Of a stretch of 64,000 bases of DNA, positions 27,154 to 36,710 are shown piece after piece; the stretch's first letter is position 1; each line of letters opens with the position of its first letter. The translations under genes were made by a program, and so were the position numbers. The DNA comes from Lewinellaceae bacterium (lineage in GTDB: Bacteria > Bacteroidota > Bacteroidia > Chitinophagales > Saprospiraceae), in the NCBI GenBank assembly GCA_016708875.1, contig JADJFA010000008.1, positions 124,001 through 188,000 of the forward strand, given 5' to 3'. The notes beneath the pieces were generated by a model that had not been told where the DNA came from, ran no database searches, and saw only the letters and a program-made list of their open reading frames with translations.

Positions 27154-30100
27154 CTATTGTACTACAGAATAATACCGCTCATCCTCCACCGCCGGATTCA
27201 AAAGCCCGTCTGCATCTTTCAAGGGCTGGATCACGCAATACACTTTGGCAAGGCCGTCGGCCGTTAGCGCGGGCTGTCCTTCGAACGTCGTTTGCTTGAT
27301 GGTCCATTGAAAATGGGAAGGCAGGAGTCCCATGGTGTCGAGGCAGGTCATCAGTTCCGGCTGCGACGCTACCCAGGTTTGTTTTTCAGCCTCGGTTTGA
27401 GGTTTCGGAAGCGCTGCCGACGGGTCGTACAACACGATCCATTCCACCGGCACAACGAAATAATGCACGTAGCTGTCGCCCGAAAAACGGGGTTCGATAC
27501 GTTGAAGTGCTTCGTGCCAGTCCGTAGTATCGTTAGCGTACCGTGTGGCCAACTCCCGGGCCACCGCAGGGTTGCCGGGAAACGTACCGTTGGGAAAAAC
27601 AACGTAACTGTAATCGGCCAGGTAACGTTTCACACCCACTTCGGTGCGTTCGAAAACATTGAAATACCGCGCGGAATGTACACTTGCGCCGTCAAAAGCT
27701 CGGCTCAGCATGGCCAGCAATGCCTTGTCGTGACCCAGGTTGCAGCCGTCGACAATGAGTTGCGTGGCGCTATCAACATGGCCTTCCGGCAGCGCCGGGA
27801 ACAATCCTTCCGTCATGGCATCTTGCAACAAGTCGGCATCGGTGCGATCGCGCATGGGCCCATCCACGGCCACGCGCATGCCCGTCCAGGCGTTGCCGTG
27901 TACCACGAGGCGGATGCAACGCCAGGGGCCGGTCATTGGACGGTGCTCCGCCAGGTACTCGTGTACTTCGCGCAGGGTTTTGCACGACGACACCTGCAAG
28001 TCGGTTTGTTCGGCTTCGCTGTGGGCAAAATAGTCCTCCGCGATGGTGAAATACGGATTGCGATCCGACCGGTCGCTACCAAGCATGAAGGCTACTGAAT
28101 CGCCCTGAACAAAAGCTACGGGTGCTGGTTCCTGTGCGCAGCTTCCCAGCATCGTGGCGCCAGCGATGAACAGCACCCACTGACTTTTGAAACGACGCAG
28201 AAGATACACAGCGAGTAAAAGCGCCAGGAAGGACCCAAAGACCACACCAGCAGTCCCATCGGGTTTGCGTTTGAAACCACTCATGCCGCGGATGCTCAGG
28301 TCGAAACCAATGGCCAGGTTCGACACACCCTGGGGCATCGGCAACGGTTGTTTCACCTGCACGGGTTTACCGTTGGCGGCCACCACCTCGTCGATGGCAA
28401 TGAAGGAGGTGAACGCGGTGAGCAGACTGTACTTCAAGCCCAACTGGGTCACGGCTTTATCGCGCTTTTCATCCGTGCCGAAAGCGCTGTAATCCATGAG
28501 GTATTTGATGCGTTCGCGGGCCCAGATGGACCGTAAGGCGGCGTTGCGGGGGTCGGGTTGGGCCTTATTTACAGGTATGCGGATCTCGTGCGCCTTTGCC
28601 TACGTGACCCTGGATGAGGATGTCGCCACCGGCTTTGCCACGCCATTTGCCCATCACGATCACCGGACGTTGCGAAAATACGTCGGGCACCACATCGGGC
28701 ACGATGTCGTACGCGTCGAAACCGGGGAAGGAAACCGTGATTTCGCTCATCACCGGCGTGGCGATGTATTGGCGGAATTGTTCGGCGATCGGACCGGCTT
28801 CTTTTTCGTTCAAAACCACAAACGGCAAGCCGCCGCCCACGTGTGCAAGACCTTCGATGAGGTGCCGGTTCACCGAGGAGCCGATGCCGAAGGCGAACAG
28901 GTTGGCTTTGTTGAGGTTGCGGCGCACGAGGTTGAAACACTCGGCTTCCACGTCAATGTAACCATCGGTGACCACCACGATGGATCGCGACAGACCTTTT
29001 TTGGCGCGGGGAAGTTTCAGGGCGCGTTCGAGGGCGGGAAGCAGTTCGGTGCCTCCGCTGCCTTCCTGTTTATCGAGGAAATCGAACGCTTTTTGCAGGT
29101 TACCGCTATTGGCTTTGAGCGATTTGTCGGAGAGAATATTGCTCGTTCCGACGAAGAGAATCACGTTGAACTGGTCGTTGGAACGCAACCCGCCCACCAG
29201 GTTTTTCAGCAGTTTTTTCGAGACGTCGAGTGGGAAGCCATTCATAGAACCCGACACGTCGACCACAAAAATATACTCGCGGGCGGGAATGTCGGCTTTG
29301 GCCACGCTTTTGGGCGGCTGGGCCATGCAGAGAAAAACTTCTCGTCACCATCGTCGTAAAGCAGCAGTCCGGCATCCACCTGTTCGCCGCGAAGCGAATA
29401 TTTCAGGATAAAATCGCGGTTGCCTCCTTTGGTTTCGGTTTGGTGCAGGCGTACGTCGGCATCGGCGTCGGTTTTGTAATCCACGTCAATGCGGTGCGAG
29501 GGCGATTGCACGTCGAGCACAGGCATACCGGCTGCGAGGTGCACGAAAGCTTCAGACGCATAAAACGGCGCATCGCCCTTGTGTTGGTATGGTTGAGCCG
29601 TGGACCCGTTGTTGTTGCCCGATTTGCCGTTGGTGTATCGCGGGCCCACGACAGTTGGATACACAAACCTGTATTCGCCGTTTTCCGGCACAAGTAGTTC
29701 CGTGTAGCGCAGTTCCACCTCGATGGTGTCGCCCGGTGTGATGTTGGCCACGTTCATCTGGAACACATTGGGACGTTGTTGCTCGAGCAGGGAGGCACGT
29801 TTGCCTTCACGTTTGGCCTGCTCGTATTGGGCGCGGGCTTTTTCGCGCTCGGCTATTTTGGCTTTGACGGTGCGTTGTCCGATACGCATAGTGAGTCCGT
29901 ACACGGCTGCCTGGGTGGAGCCGGGGAAAACGTACACACATTCCAGCGTTTGGGTACCCGTGTTCACATACGTTTGGGTCACCGCCACGTCGGCGATGAC
30001 GCCGGCGATATTCACTTTGGCGGAAGTGTTCTTAAGCGGGAGGGCATCGACGCCGTTTGCGGCGCCTTTGACCATAAAGTAGGGGACAGAGTTTTGTCGG

Positions 30101-30167
30101 CGGGTTCCTGTTGGGCGAAAGCAGTTAGGGAACAAAGCAGAAGCAGGAAAAGCGAAGTAAATTTCAT
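27154..30167 (-). pseudogene. VIT-vWA surface protein with transmembrane helix and possible caspase-like C-terminus, three frameshifts
   Basis: From 30167: signal peptide (MKFTSLFLLLLCSLTAFAQ); VIT domain (VKGAANGVDALPLKN...; TQTYVNTG...ECVYVFPG); vWA domain with intact MIDAS DVSGSM and the TDGYID strand; conserved post-vWA region (IWARERIKYLMDYSA); one transmembrane helix (VVFGSFLALLLAVYLLRRF); then about 300 residues with IRLVVHGN and LIVDGCNLGHD, which recall the His and Cys of a clan-CD caspase fold. Frame changes occur near 30098, 29335 and 28590; the three pieces fit one gene of about 1004 codons. The caspase-like reading is tentative. Such proteins are cell-surface ligand binders anchored in the membrane. 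Confidence 0.7.
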
Positions 30168-30240
30168 TGTTGCAAAGTTGTATTTGAGTGATGATGTGCA
30201 ACAAAGGTGTGGGCGGATATTAAGGAGCAACGGCAGCTTG

Positions 30241-30576
30241 TAGCAAGTGTAGGGTTTGGGCTAGGATTCGTTGAGGATTAGGGCGGATGTGTTTGGTGGG
30301 GCAATTGTGGGCCTGCCTGGACATGGTTACAATAAGACAGCCGAAATTTTTGGTTGGCAAGTTGGAATCGGCCTTTTACATTTGCTTGAAGGAAACCAAA
30401 GATTAATGATCATGCCTTCGATCTCAAATGCTTAATTGGTTCATGCCCCTGATTGCTTCGTGCGTTTTGCACGAGTGGTCAGGGACATTTACATGGGTGA
30501 CTTACCTGCAGTTGGCGGTCATTGTAATCCAAGATGCCGCAAGTAATCAAAATAACGAACAATCTAAATTCAAAAC
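30241..30576 (+). pseudogene. Intergenic stretch with orphan 3' coding fragment
   Basis: From about 30283 to the stop at 30433-30435, one frame reads ADVFGGAIVGLPGHGYNKTA followed by EIFGWQVGIGLLHLLEGN, which looks like the end of a globular protein, but no start precedes it. It may be the 3' remnant of a deleted gene. A 44-codon frame after it (30444-30578) has no recognisable content. Nothing else is seen before the gene at 30577. Confidence 0.35.
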
Positions 30577-31128
30577 ATGAGAAAAATAATAGCCGCAATA
30601 AATATAACACTTGACGGGTTTTGCGACCATACAGCAATAACCTCGGATGAAGAAATACATCAACATTACGCTGAGATACTAGATAAGGGAGGTGTTGTTC
30701 TGTATGGAAGGATAACCTATCAACTTATGCAATACTGGCAAACACTGCTAGAAAACCCTTCAGGTGAAAAGTCAATGGACGACTTTGCGATGGCTATAGA
30801 CAACATCCCGAAAATTGTCTTTTCCCATACGTTGACAAATACAGATTGGAACACTGCGAAACTTGCAAATAAAGCTCTCCAAGAAGAAGTTATGGAACTA
30901 AAACAACAATCGAGCAAAGACATTTTAGTTGGCAGCCGGAGTTTGATTTTGCAGCTAATAGCCCTTAATTTGATTGATGAATTCCAACTTTGTGTTCACC
31001 CAGTGGTTGCAGGAGGCGGTTTGCCATTGTTTGAAAATATAAACGACAGGACTACCTTTAATCTCATAAAGACTAAAACCTTTGGTGGTGGCGCTGTAAT
31101 GCTTTATTATGAACCGACAACCCTATGA
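30577..31128 (+). CDS. RibD C-terminal/dihydrofolate-reductase-like protein
   Basis: The 183-residue protein begins MRKIIAAINITLDGF, the typical first strand of the RibD-C family. It keeps VVLYGRITYQLM (helix after the NADPH loop), ILVGSRSLILQLI and LCVHPVVAGGGLPLF. Family members are stand-alone NADPH-dependent reductases of unknown or varied substrate, distinct from the riboflavin enzyme at 63538. Its stop overlaps the start of the DUF1801 gene by four bases (ATGA), so the two are translationally coupled. Confidence 0.88.
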   Translation: MRKIIAAINITLDGFCDHTAITSDEEIHQHYAEILDKGGVVLYGRITYQLMQYWQTLLENPSGEKSMDDFAMAIDNIPKIVFSHTLTNTDWNTAKLANKALQEEVMELKQQSSKDILVGSRSLILQLIALNLIDEFQLCVHPVVAGGGLPLFENINDRTTFNLIKTKTFGGGAVMLYYEPTTL

Positions 31129-31556
31129 CGGTGAACGTACAAGAACAAATCGACACGTATATTGCCAGCCAGCCTGAAGCAAAACGAATGGAATTGCAAT
31201 CCTTGCACCAGCGCACACTTCAGGTATCACCAGCATGTCAATTGTGGTTCCACGATGGTAAAAACAGCGAAGGCAAAATCATTGCAAACCCTAATATAGG
31301 GTATGGATCTTACACCATAAAATATGCGGATGGCACTAGCAGAGCGTTTTATCAAATTGGTTTGAGCGCAAACAAAACGGGAATCTCTGTCTATATTCTT
31401 GGTATCAAAGACAAGACATACTTAGCCAAAACGTATGGAAGTGAACTTGGGAAGGCAAGCGTGACCGGGTATTGTATCCGATTCAAAGCACTAAAAGACA
31501 TAAACATAGATGTACTTGAAGCCGCAATACGATATGGGTTTGAGACGCAATCTTGA
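31125..31556 (+). CDS. DUF1801-family protein
   Basis: The 143-residue cytoplasmic protein opens VQEQIDTYIASQPEAKRMELQ, typical of DUF1801 (YdhG-like), followed by NPNIGYGSYTIKYADG, FYQIGLSANKTGISVYILG and a C-terminal helix. This fold resembles a small frataxin/YjbR-like alpha-beta sandwich; no enzymatic role is established. It is coupled by a 4-nt overlap to the preceding RibD-C-like gene, a pairing that suggests co-expression. Confidence 0.82.
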   Translation: MTVNVQEQIDTYIASQPEAKRMELQSLHQRTLQVSPACQLWFHDGKNSEGKIIANPNIGYGSYTIKYADGTSRAFYQIGLSANKTGISVYILGIKDKTYLAKTYGSELGKASVTGYCIRFKALKDINIDVLEAAIRYGFETQS

Positions 31557-31576
31557 TCTAGCCTTCCCAGCCTTCC

Positions 31577-34500
31577 TCAGTTCGACACCTTCCGCAAAAA
31601 AACGTGCTCCCTTGATTCCCCGTCTGTCAATAGCAACAGATACGTGCCCTGCGGATAATATTCCAAATGCAGCGTAGTTTCCACACGCCCATTTACGGAT
31701 TTAATTTCTTGATGCTGAAGTAATTGCCCAGAGGAACTATACACTTCTGCCCTGATGTCGGTGGGCGCGTTTTGCAGCAACAGCCTGAATAATCCGTTGC
31801 CCGGATTGGGCCAGACTTCTGTTTTCCAGTGGGCATCTGGCTCCTTCGTTCCGATGGTAACAACGGCCAAATTTTCTTCCATTAGCACGCACTGAACTTC
31901 ATCTTCGGCGGATACCGAATAAACACCTAAAGCCAGGTCTTCAAAAAGACCGCTACTCTGCCCGGGGCCGTTATTCAGTCTATAAGTGTACGCACCTGTT
32001 CCCCCTGTCGCGTTGGCTAAAATGGTATTGCCAATCACGGTGGTGTTCAATGCAGCGGAATCCGGCTGCTTAATCTCCAGCCATAATTGGTCCTCACAGC
32101 CTCCGCTATCCTGTACAACGTAGTAATACCAGCCACCGGGAAGACTGTCAAATGTGTTGTTGGATTGAAACGGTCCGCCGAAAAAACTATACATATATGG
32201 TGGAATGCCACCCATTCCTTCAATAGTAGCCGAACCAGTGCTATCGCCATAACATAGTACGTCTACAATTTCAGTGGTGGCCGTCAATACCGGCGCATTG
32301 ATCTCAAAGGATGTTGATGCAGTACAACCCTTTGCATCCGTTACAGTTACCTGATAATTCCCATTGGCTAAAAACATTAATTGCCCGGCGGACGGGTTGC
32401 TTGTATACGGCGGCATTCCTCCAAAAATAGAAAGTATGGCATCCCTGCAATGGACCATAGCGCTTACTGCGGGATTTGGATTTTCCGTACATACATGTGT
32501 CCCAAGAGGGATTTCCGTGTTGTCCGAGTCGCGGATTACTATATTGTAAACGCCTGCGCCAAGGTTGCTGAATACATTGCCGGATTGAAAAGCGCCACCA
32601 TTCAATTGATATTCATAAGGAGGAGTGCCACCACTGGCAGACACTGTTATGCTAATCACATTTCCAGCGCATACCGAAGTCGGCCCCTGAATAGATCCCT
32701 GAAGTACGTTGATAGTGACCGGCATTACCGCAGTACAGCCGTTATCATCCCGAACGGTCAATTGGTAATTCCCGTTCGGCACATTTAAAAACTGGCTATC
32801 TGCTTGAAATTGAATGCCGTTGATACTATACATCAATATTCCAGTGCCCCCAGATGCCTGTACGCTTATATTGTTCCAATTTATGATTGTGGCAAGCTGG
32901 ATCGGATCCGGTTCCGCCAGCTGCACATTTACAGAAGCCGTACAGCCCTGATTGTCTGAAACAAAAAGGTTGTAAACACCTGCCGGGAGATTATTGAACA
33001 CAGCTGAACTCTGACCCTGTCCGCCATTCAGATTGAAAACAAAAGGCATTTGACCTCCTTGCGGAATGGCCGTAATCTTGCCGTTCTGGTTTCCCGCGCA
33101 CTTGGGCTGTACCATTTCAGATGACAGGCTGAGGGGAATTATAGCCACCACTATCGTATCGGAAACTACACAGCCATTAGAATCCTGTACGATCAGAGCA
33201 TAACTGCCATTGGGAAGGTTGCTGAATTGATTTTCTGTTTGAAACGGCCCGGCATCCAAGCTGTATTGTACAGGAGGTGTGGCTCCAGTTACATCCACCG
33301 TAAAATGATCGCATACAATGGTAGGAATTATAGCCATGGCAGGAGGATCAACAATGGTAACAGGCAAGGTGGAAATAGAAATTCCCGATTGACTGATAAC
33401 CGTTATCACATAAGTGCCTGCGGAAAGATTGCCGAATACTGAGCTGTTTTGAGCCGCTCCGCCGTTCAGACTATACGTATATATGCCCCCGAGGCCGGTA
33501 GCGTTCACGGTAATTTCTCCATTCATTGCCCCTTGACAAACAATGGCTTGTGAAATTACGGCTGTTGCAGCAAAAGGCTCGGACAGGATAATGATTTGAA
33601 ATACCTGGCTGTGCAACCAGGCTTTGGAGACGTTATCCAGCGCATCAAAACGAAATTCATCCGCCATTGCGGTATCTCCATTATGCTCATAAACAAGATG
33701 GCCAAGATCAATATCAATCTGGGTAAATTGTGTTCCAAGGGTCATTGGTACACCGTTCAGGAAAATCGTGCCATGTTGCGGCAACTCCATCAGGCTAAAA
33801 ATGCCTGTGGAGGGGGCGCCGGAAAGTTCCAGTTTCAGGTGTTGGCTTGAAATGGTGTCCGCCTCTCCAGTAACGACATAAAGCGGAAAATTGGCCAAAA
33901 GCGTTGCTGGTGGAACGGCTGATGCAAAACAGAAAGTGAGGTTCCAGGATTGAATGGCGCCGGTGTCCAGCCCGGCATTGTGATCGGTCAAAATCATCTG
34001 CCATTGTCCTTGCGAATTTTTTCCATTCAAGGCAGTCAGATCGCCAAGCGCTTGAAAGCTTCCATTCAGGGCAGGAGGCGTATTGCGACATTGCGCTTCC
34101 AGCAGCGATGCAGCCTGAGAAGTCTGTTGGTCAAAGTTAAGATTGCCGTTACCTCTCGGGCAGCCGTCTGTACTGGCCGGAACCCCCGGGCGATCGAACA
34201 ACAAAATGGTATCTTGCGTGGGGGCAACGAGCCTGGCTGAAAGATCGCCTGTCCACGGATGGTCAAAAACGACTGCTACATTAACATCCAGTATTTCCCG
34301 GTACATAAGTACGTCCAGCTCCGACAATGCTACAATGCTGCTGTCCGGATGGATCTGGAAAGCAGCCGGCACGTCTGTGCTGGTAAAAACCTGATTGCAT
34401 AGAGGTTGGCCAGTTTGGAAAGAATAAACAGCCGAAAAAGCACTCTCTCCACAGCCATTCAACGCTTTTACCCGCCAGTAATACACGGTATTGTTGGTGG

Positions 34501-35086
34501 GTAAAGGCGATATGGTTGTACTCGTATCCGCCACCGTCATGGTTGAGTAGATTGAAGCAGGTGAAAAGGTTGGATTCCTGGCTACCTCTACCCGGTACTC
34601 AATGGCATTGTATATAGAGGTCCAGACTAATTTGACAGAAGCAGGCATCCCGGTTGAGCCATTGACCGGACTAACCAACTGAGGTGTCGCTGGCGGAAAT
34701 GACGGGTAATTGTCGGTATACTCCAAATCATCATAGTGGTAAGGCTCGCAGCCTGTGCCAGATGCGTCCCAGGTCCAGGTGCCAGGCGGTGATACTATAA
34801 TCTTGTACGCAGTTTCTCCGGTACTCCAATTAGCTTCTATTGGCTCTAACACACCCGTAAAAAGCCACGAAACATAAGCCGATAGTTCTATGGTGCCTTC
34901 GCTGCAATTATACTCTACTGCTATTATAGGTTGGCAATGCCCCAGCAGCGCTTCGGTAGAATCTTGAACTCCCTGCCAAATCGCAGGTGGATTCCCGGAT
35001 GGAAATGGGGATGCTTGTAGCGAAACCGGCAAAATGCCTAATATTAGGTGGATGAATAAACAAAAAGAAGGTAAGTAATTTTTCAT
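31577..35086 (-). CDS. Large T9SS-exported surface protein with P-domain and SprB-like repeats
   Basis: The 1169-residue protein is intact. It has a signal peptide (about 1-25), a fibronectin-III-like domain (about 130-225; YRVEVARNPTFSP, YYWRVKALNGCGES), a proprotein-convertase P-domain (about 245-390; VNVAVVFDHPWTGDLSARL), and a cadherin-like stretch. About seven SprB-type repeats follow (about 510-1070; variants of GTPPYEYQLNGGAFQSGNVF and LGAGVYNIVIRD). A type IX secretion sorting domain closes it (about 1080-1169; VWPNPGNGLFRLLL, YYPQGTYLLLL). It is likely an adhesin or gliding-type surface filament, exported by T9SS machinery that is not encoded in this window. Confidence 0.9.
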   Translation of the reverse strand: MKNYLPSFCLFIHLILGILPVSLQASPFPSGNPPAIWQGVQDSTEALLGHCQPIIAVEYNCSEGTIELSAYVSWLFTGVLEPIEANWSTGETAYKIIVSPPGTWTWDASGTGCEPYHYDDLEYTDNYPSFPPATPQLVSPVNGSTGMPASVKLVWTSIYNAIEYRVEVARNPTFSPASIYSTMTVADTSTTISPLPTNNTVYYWRVKALNGCGESAFSAVYSFQTGQPLCNQVFTSTDVPAAFQIHPDSSIVALSELDVLMYREILDVNVAVVFDHPWTGDLSARLVAPTQDTILLFDRPGVPASTDGCPRGNGNLNFDQQTSQAASLLEAQCRNTPPALNGSFQALGDLTALNGKNSQGQWQMILTDHNAGLDTGAIQSWNLTFCFASAVPPATLLANFPLYVVTGEADTISSQHLKLELSGAPSTGIFSLMELPQHGTIFLNGVPMTLGTQFTQIDIDLGHLVYEHNGDTAMADEFRFDALDNVSKAWLHSQVFQIIILSEPFAATAVISQAIVCQGAMNGEITVNATGLGGIYTYSLNGGAAQNSSVFGNLSAGTYVITVISQSGISISTLPVTIVDPPAMAIIPTIVCDHFTVDVTGATPPVQYSLDAGPFQTENQFSNLPNGSYALIVQDSNGCVVSDTIVVAIIPLSLSSEMVQPKCAGNQNGKITAIPQGGQMPFVFNLNGGQGQSSAVFNNLPAGVYNLFVSDNQGCTASVNVQLAEPDPIQLATIINWNNISVQASGGTGILMYSINGIQFQADSQFLNVPNGNYQLTVRDDNGCTAVMPVTINVLQGSIQGPTSVCAGNVISITVSASGGTPPYEYQLNGGAFQSGNVFSNLGAGVYNIVIRDSDNTEIPLGTHVCTENPNPAVSAMVHCRDAILSIFGGMPPYTSNPSAGQLMFLANGNYQVTVTDAKGCTASTSFEINAPVLTATTEIVDVLCYGDSTGSATIEGMGGIPPYMYSFFGGPFQSNNTFDSLPGGWYYYVVQDSGGCEDQLWLEIKQPDSAALNTTVIGNTILANATGGTGAYTYRLNNGPGQSSGLFEDLALGVYSVSAEDEVQCVLMEENLAVVTIGTKEPDAHWKTEVWPNPGNGLFRLLLQNAPTDIRAEVYSSSGQLLQHQEIKSVNGRVETTLHLEYYPQGTYLLLLTDGESREHVFLRKVSN

Positions 35087-35199
35087 GTTCCAGATTGACC
35101 AGTATAAAAGAAAAAATGCAGGAGGGGTTTACCACCTGAATGCATTAATGGAAACAAAAATACGGCCAAAAAATGAAAAGGTGTTCTGCAATCCTGGTC

Positions 35200-35715
35200 T
35201 TCAATCACCGCGCCCCACCCCCCAAAAAAAGACCCCCCCCCTTTCGAAACAAACGAAGGAAAAAAAAACAACACCACAAAGGGAGCCAGGCCACCCCCGC
35301 GCCGGGAAAGAGAAACAAAAAAAAAAATTTGTTTTCCAAAAAAAAAAAAACAAAAAAAAAGAAAGGCTCGGCACCAAAAAAAAAAACGGGCCCCGGGCCT
35401 GGAAAACCTTTTTCCGTTTTTTTTTTTTTTTTTTTTTACCTTTTGGGGGCCCCCCCGCGGCGCGGCGCGCCCTCTCTCCCTCCCCCGCCCCCCAAACCCC
35501 TCCACCTTTTTTTTCCCCTCCTTTTTCACCGCCCACACCAAAAAAAAAAAACCAAAACCAACCCTTTTTTTTCCCCCCCGCGGCCAACCCCCCCCCCCCC
35601 GCCAGCCCGGAAAAAACCCGGCCCCCCACCCCACCGCCCCCCCCGGGGGGCCGGCCCGCAAGCCCGGCCGCCGCTCCCCCCCCGCCGGGCCGGGGCGGGC
35701 CGCCGCGGAGCAAAT
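35200..35715. other. Homopolymer-rich anomalous sequence, probably artefact
   Basis: About 500 bp consist almost wholly of homopolymer runs (A9, C12, T22, G6 and similar), unlike the flanks and unlike any gene here. Long open frames exist on both strands only because the runs avoid stops; their translations are poly-Pro/Gly/Lys/Phe and are not called. The sequence becomes normal again at GCAAATAGCCTTAGCACC (35707). It most likely marks low-quality consensus at a hard-to-sequence spot, so the true content between the surface protein (ends 35086) and the esterase (35750) is unknown. Confidence 0.8.
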
Positions 35716-35749
35716 AGCCTTAGCACCGCAGAATGGCAACTGCGTATTC

Positions 35750-36577
35750 TTAAAGATTTTTCGCCAACTTAAGGAATGCATTGTAAACCGCCAGGTGCAT
35801 GATTGAAGCATGGCCCTCTCCGGAAAAAAACTCAAAATGCACCTGAATATGTTTGCTTTTGAGGGCTTTTAGCTTATAATAGAGTTTTTTCGTGTCATTT
35901 TCCATCACCTTTCCTTCTTTTCCTACCGCAAGGTAAATCTTGGTTTTTTGCTGAAAATCCGGATCTGAAAGCACCGGGTTGAGGGCCAGCAAAGATTCTT
36001 TGTCCCACCAAAGGCTGGGGCTAATGATGATGTATTGATCAAAAAGTTGTGGCTTTTTAAATAGGATTTCTGTGGCCAATAGTCCGCCCAAAGATTGCCC
36101 GATGAGTGTCTTGGACGAATTCGTTTTGAATGTGCGGTTGATAAATGGTTGCAGCTCTTTTTCCAGAAATGCAATGAATTTTTCAGAGCCACCTGTGGTT
36201 GGAAAATCCTTTTTGTCGGCTTCAATGCTGGTGGGAAAGGTAAAGTCACGCCTTCTGTCTACGTTGGCGATGCCGACCACGATGGATTTTGGCAGGGTGT
36301 TGACCCAGGGGAAATTCGCGTATTGCACGAGGCCAACAATATGAATAAAGTCTTCATCCGCCGAACCATCCAATAGGTAAATCACCGGATACGTGGCGGC
36401 AGAATCCGGGGAATAACCCTCTGGAAGATAGATATTGAGGGTTCTTTGTTCGGAGAGTTCTGAGGAATGGAGGGTGACGGTGGTGCCGAGGACGAATGAT
36501 TTTGTTTCGGGTTGGGCAGGCTGGGCGATTGAGGATAGGGGGAATAGGAGTAGGGATAGTAAATAGTTTTTTTTCAT
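35750..36577 (-). CDS. Secreted esterase (putative esterase, PF00756-type)
   Basis: From the ATG at 36577 the protein has 275 residues with a signal peptide (MKKNYLLSLLLFPLSSIAQ). The alpha/beta-hydrolase features are YPVIYLLDGSADEDF, VVGIANVDRRRDFTFP, the nucleophile elbow LIGQSLGGLLA and a C-terminal His in GEGHASI. This matches the D-esterase family (siderophore esterase Fes/IroE, feruloyl esterase). Periplasmic or secreted location suggests trilactone siderophore or ester cleavage, but no siderophore gene is adjacent. An upstream in-frame ATG at 36673 adds no conserved sequence. Confidence 0.87.
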   Translation of the reverse strand: MKKNYLLSLLLFPLSSIAQPAQPETKSFVLGTTVTLHSSELSEQRTLNIYLPEGYSPDSAATYPVIYLLDGSADEDFIHIVGLVQYANFPWVNTLPKSIVVGIANVDRRRDFTFPTSIEADKKDFPTTGGSEKFIAFLEKELQPFINRTFKTNSSKTLIGQSLGGLLATEILFKKPQLFDQYIIISPSLWWDKESLLALNPVLSDPDFQQKTKIYLAVGKEGKVMENDTKKLYYKLKALKSKHIQVHFEFFSGEGHASIMHLAVYNAFLKLAKNL

Positions 36578-36678
36578 GGCGAATTGGTTTGTCGGCACAG
36601 CCGACGAGAAAAATGGCACAAGGCAGAGCCTATGCGCCAGCAGAGCGGATTGTGTTTGAGATATGAAGTACAATAATT

Positions 36679-36695
36679 ACACTGCTTAGCAGTGT
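36679..36695 (-). terminator. Short perfect hairpin after the AraC-type gene
   Basis: ACACTGC-TTA-GCAGTGT forms a 7-bp perfect stem 16 bp past the stop of the minus-strand regulator. It has no T run, so termination is only possible, not shown. Confidence 0.35.
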
Positions 36696-36710
36696 CGGGC
36701 ATGTCGCTCC

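Noticed and set aside
35083..35835. Long open frames on both strands through the homopolymer region
   Set aside because: Translations are runs of Pro, Gly, Lys and Phe caused by homopolymers without stops; no protein family or start context.
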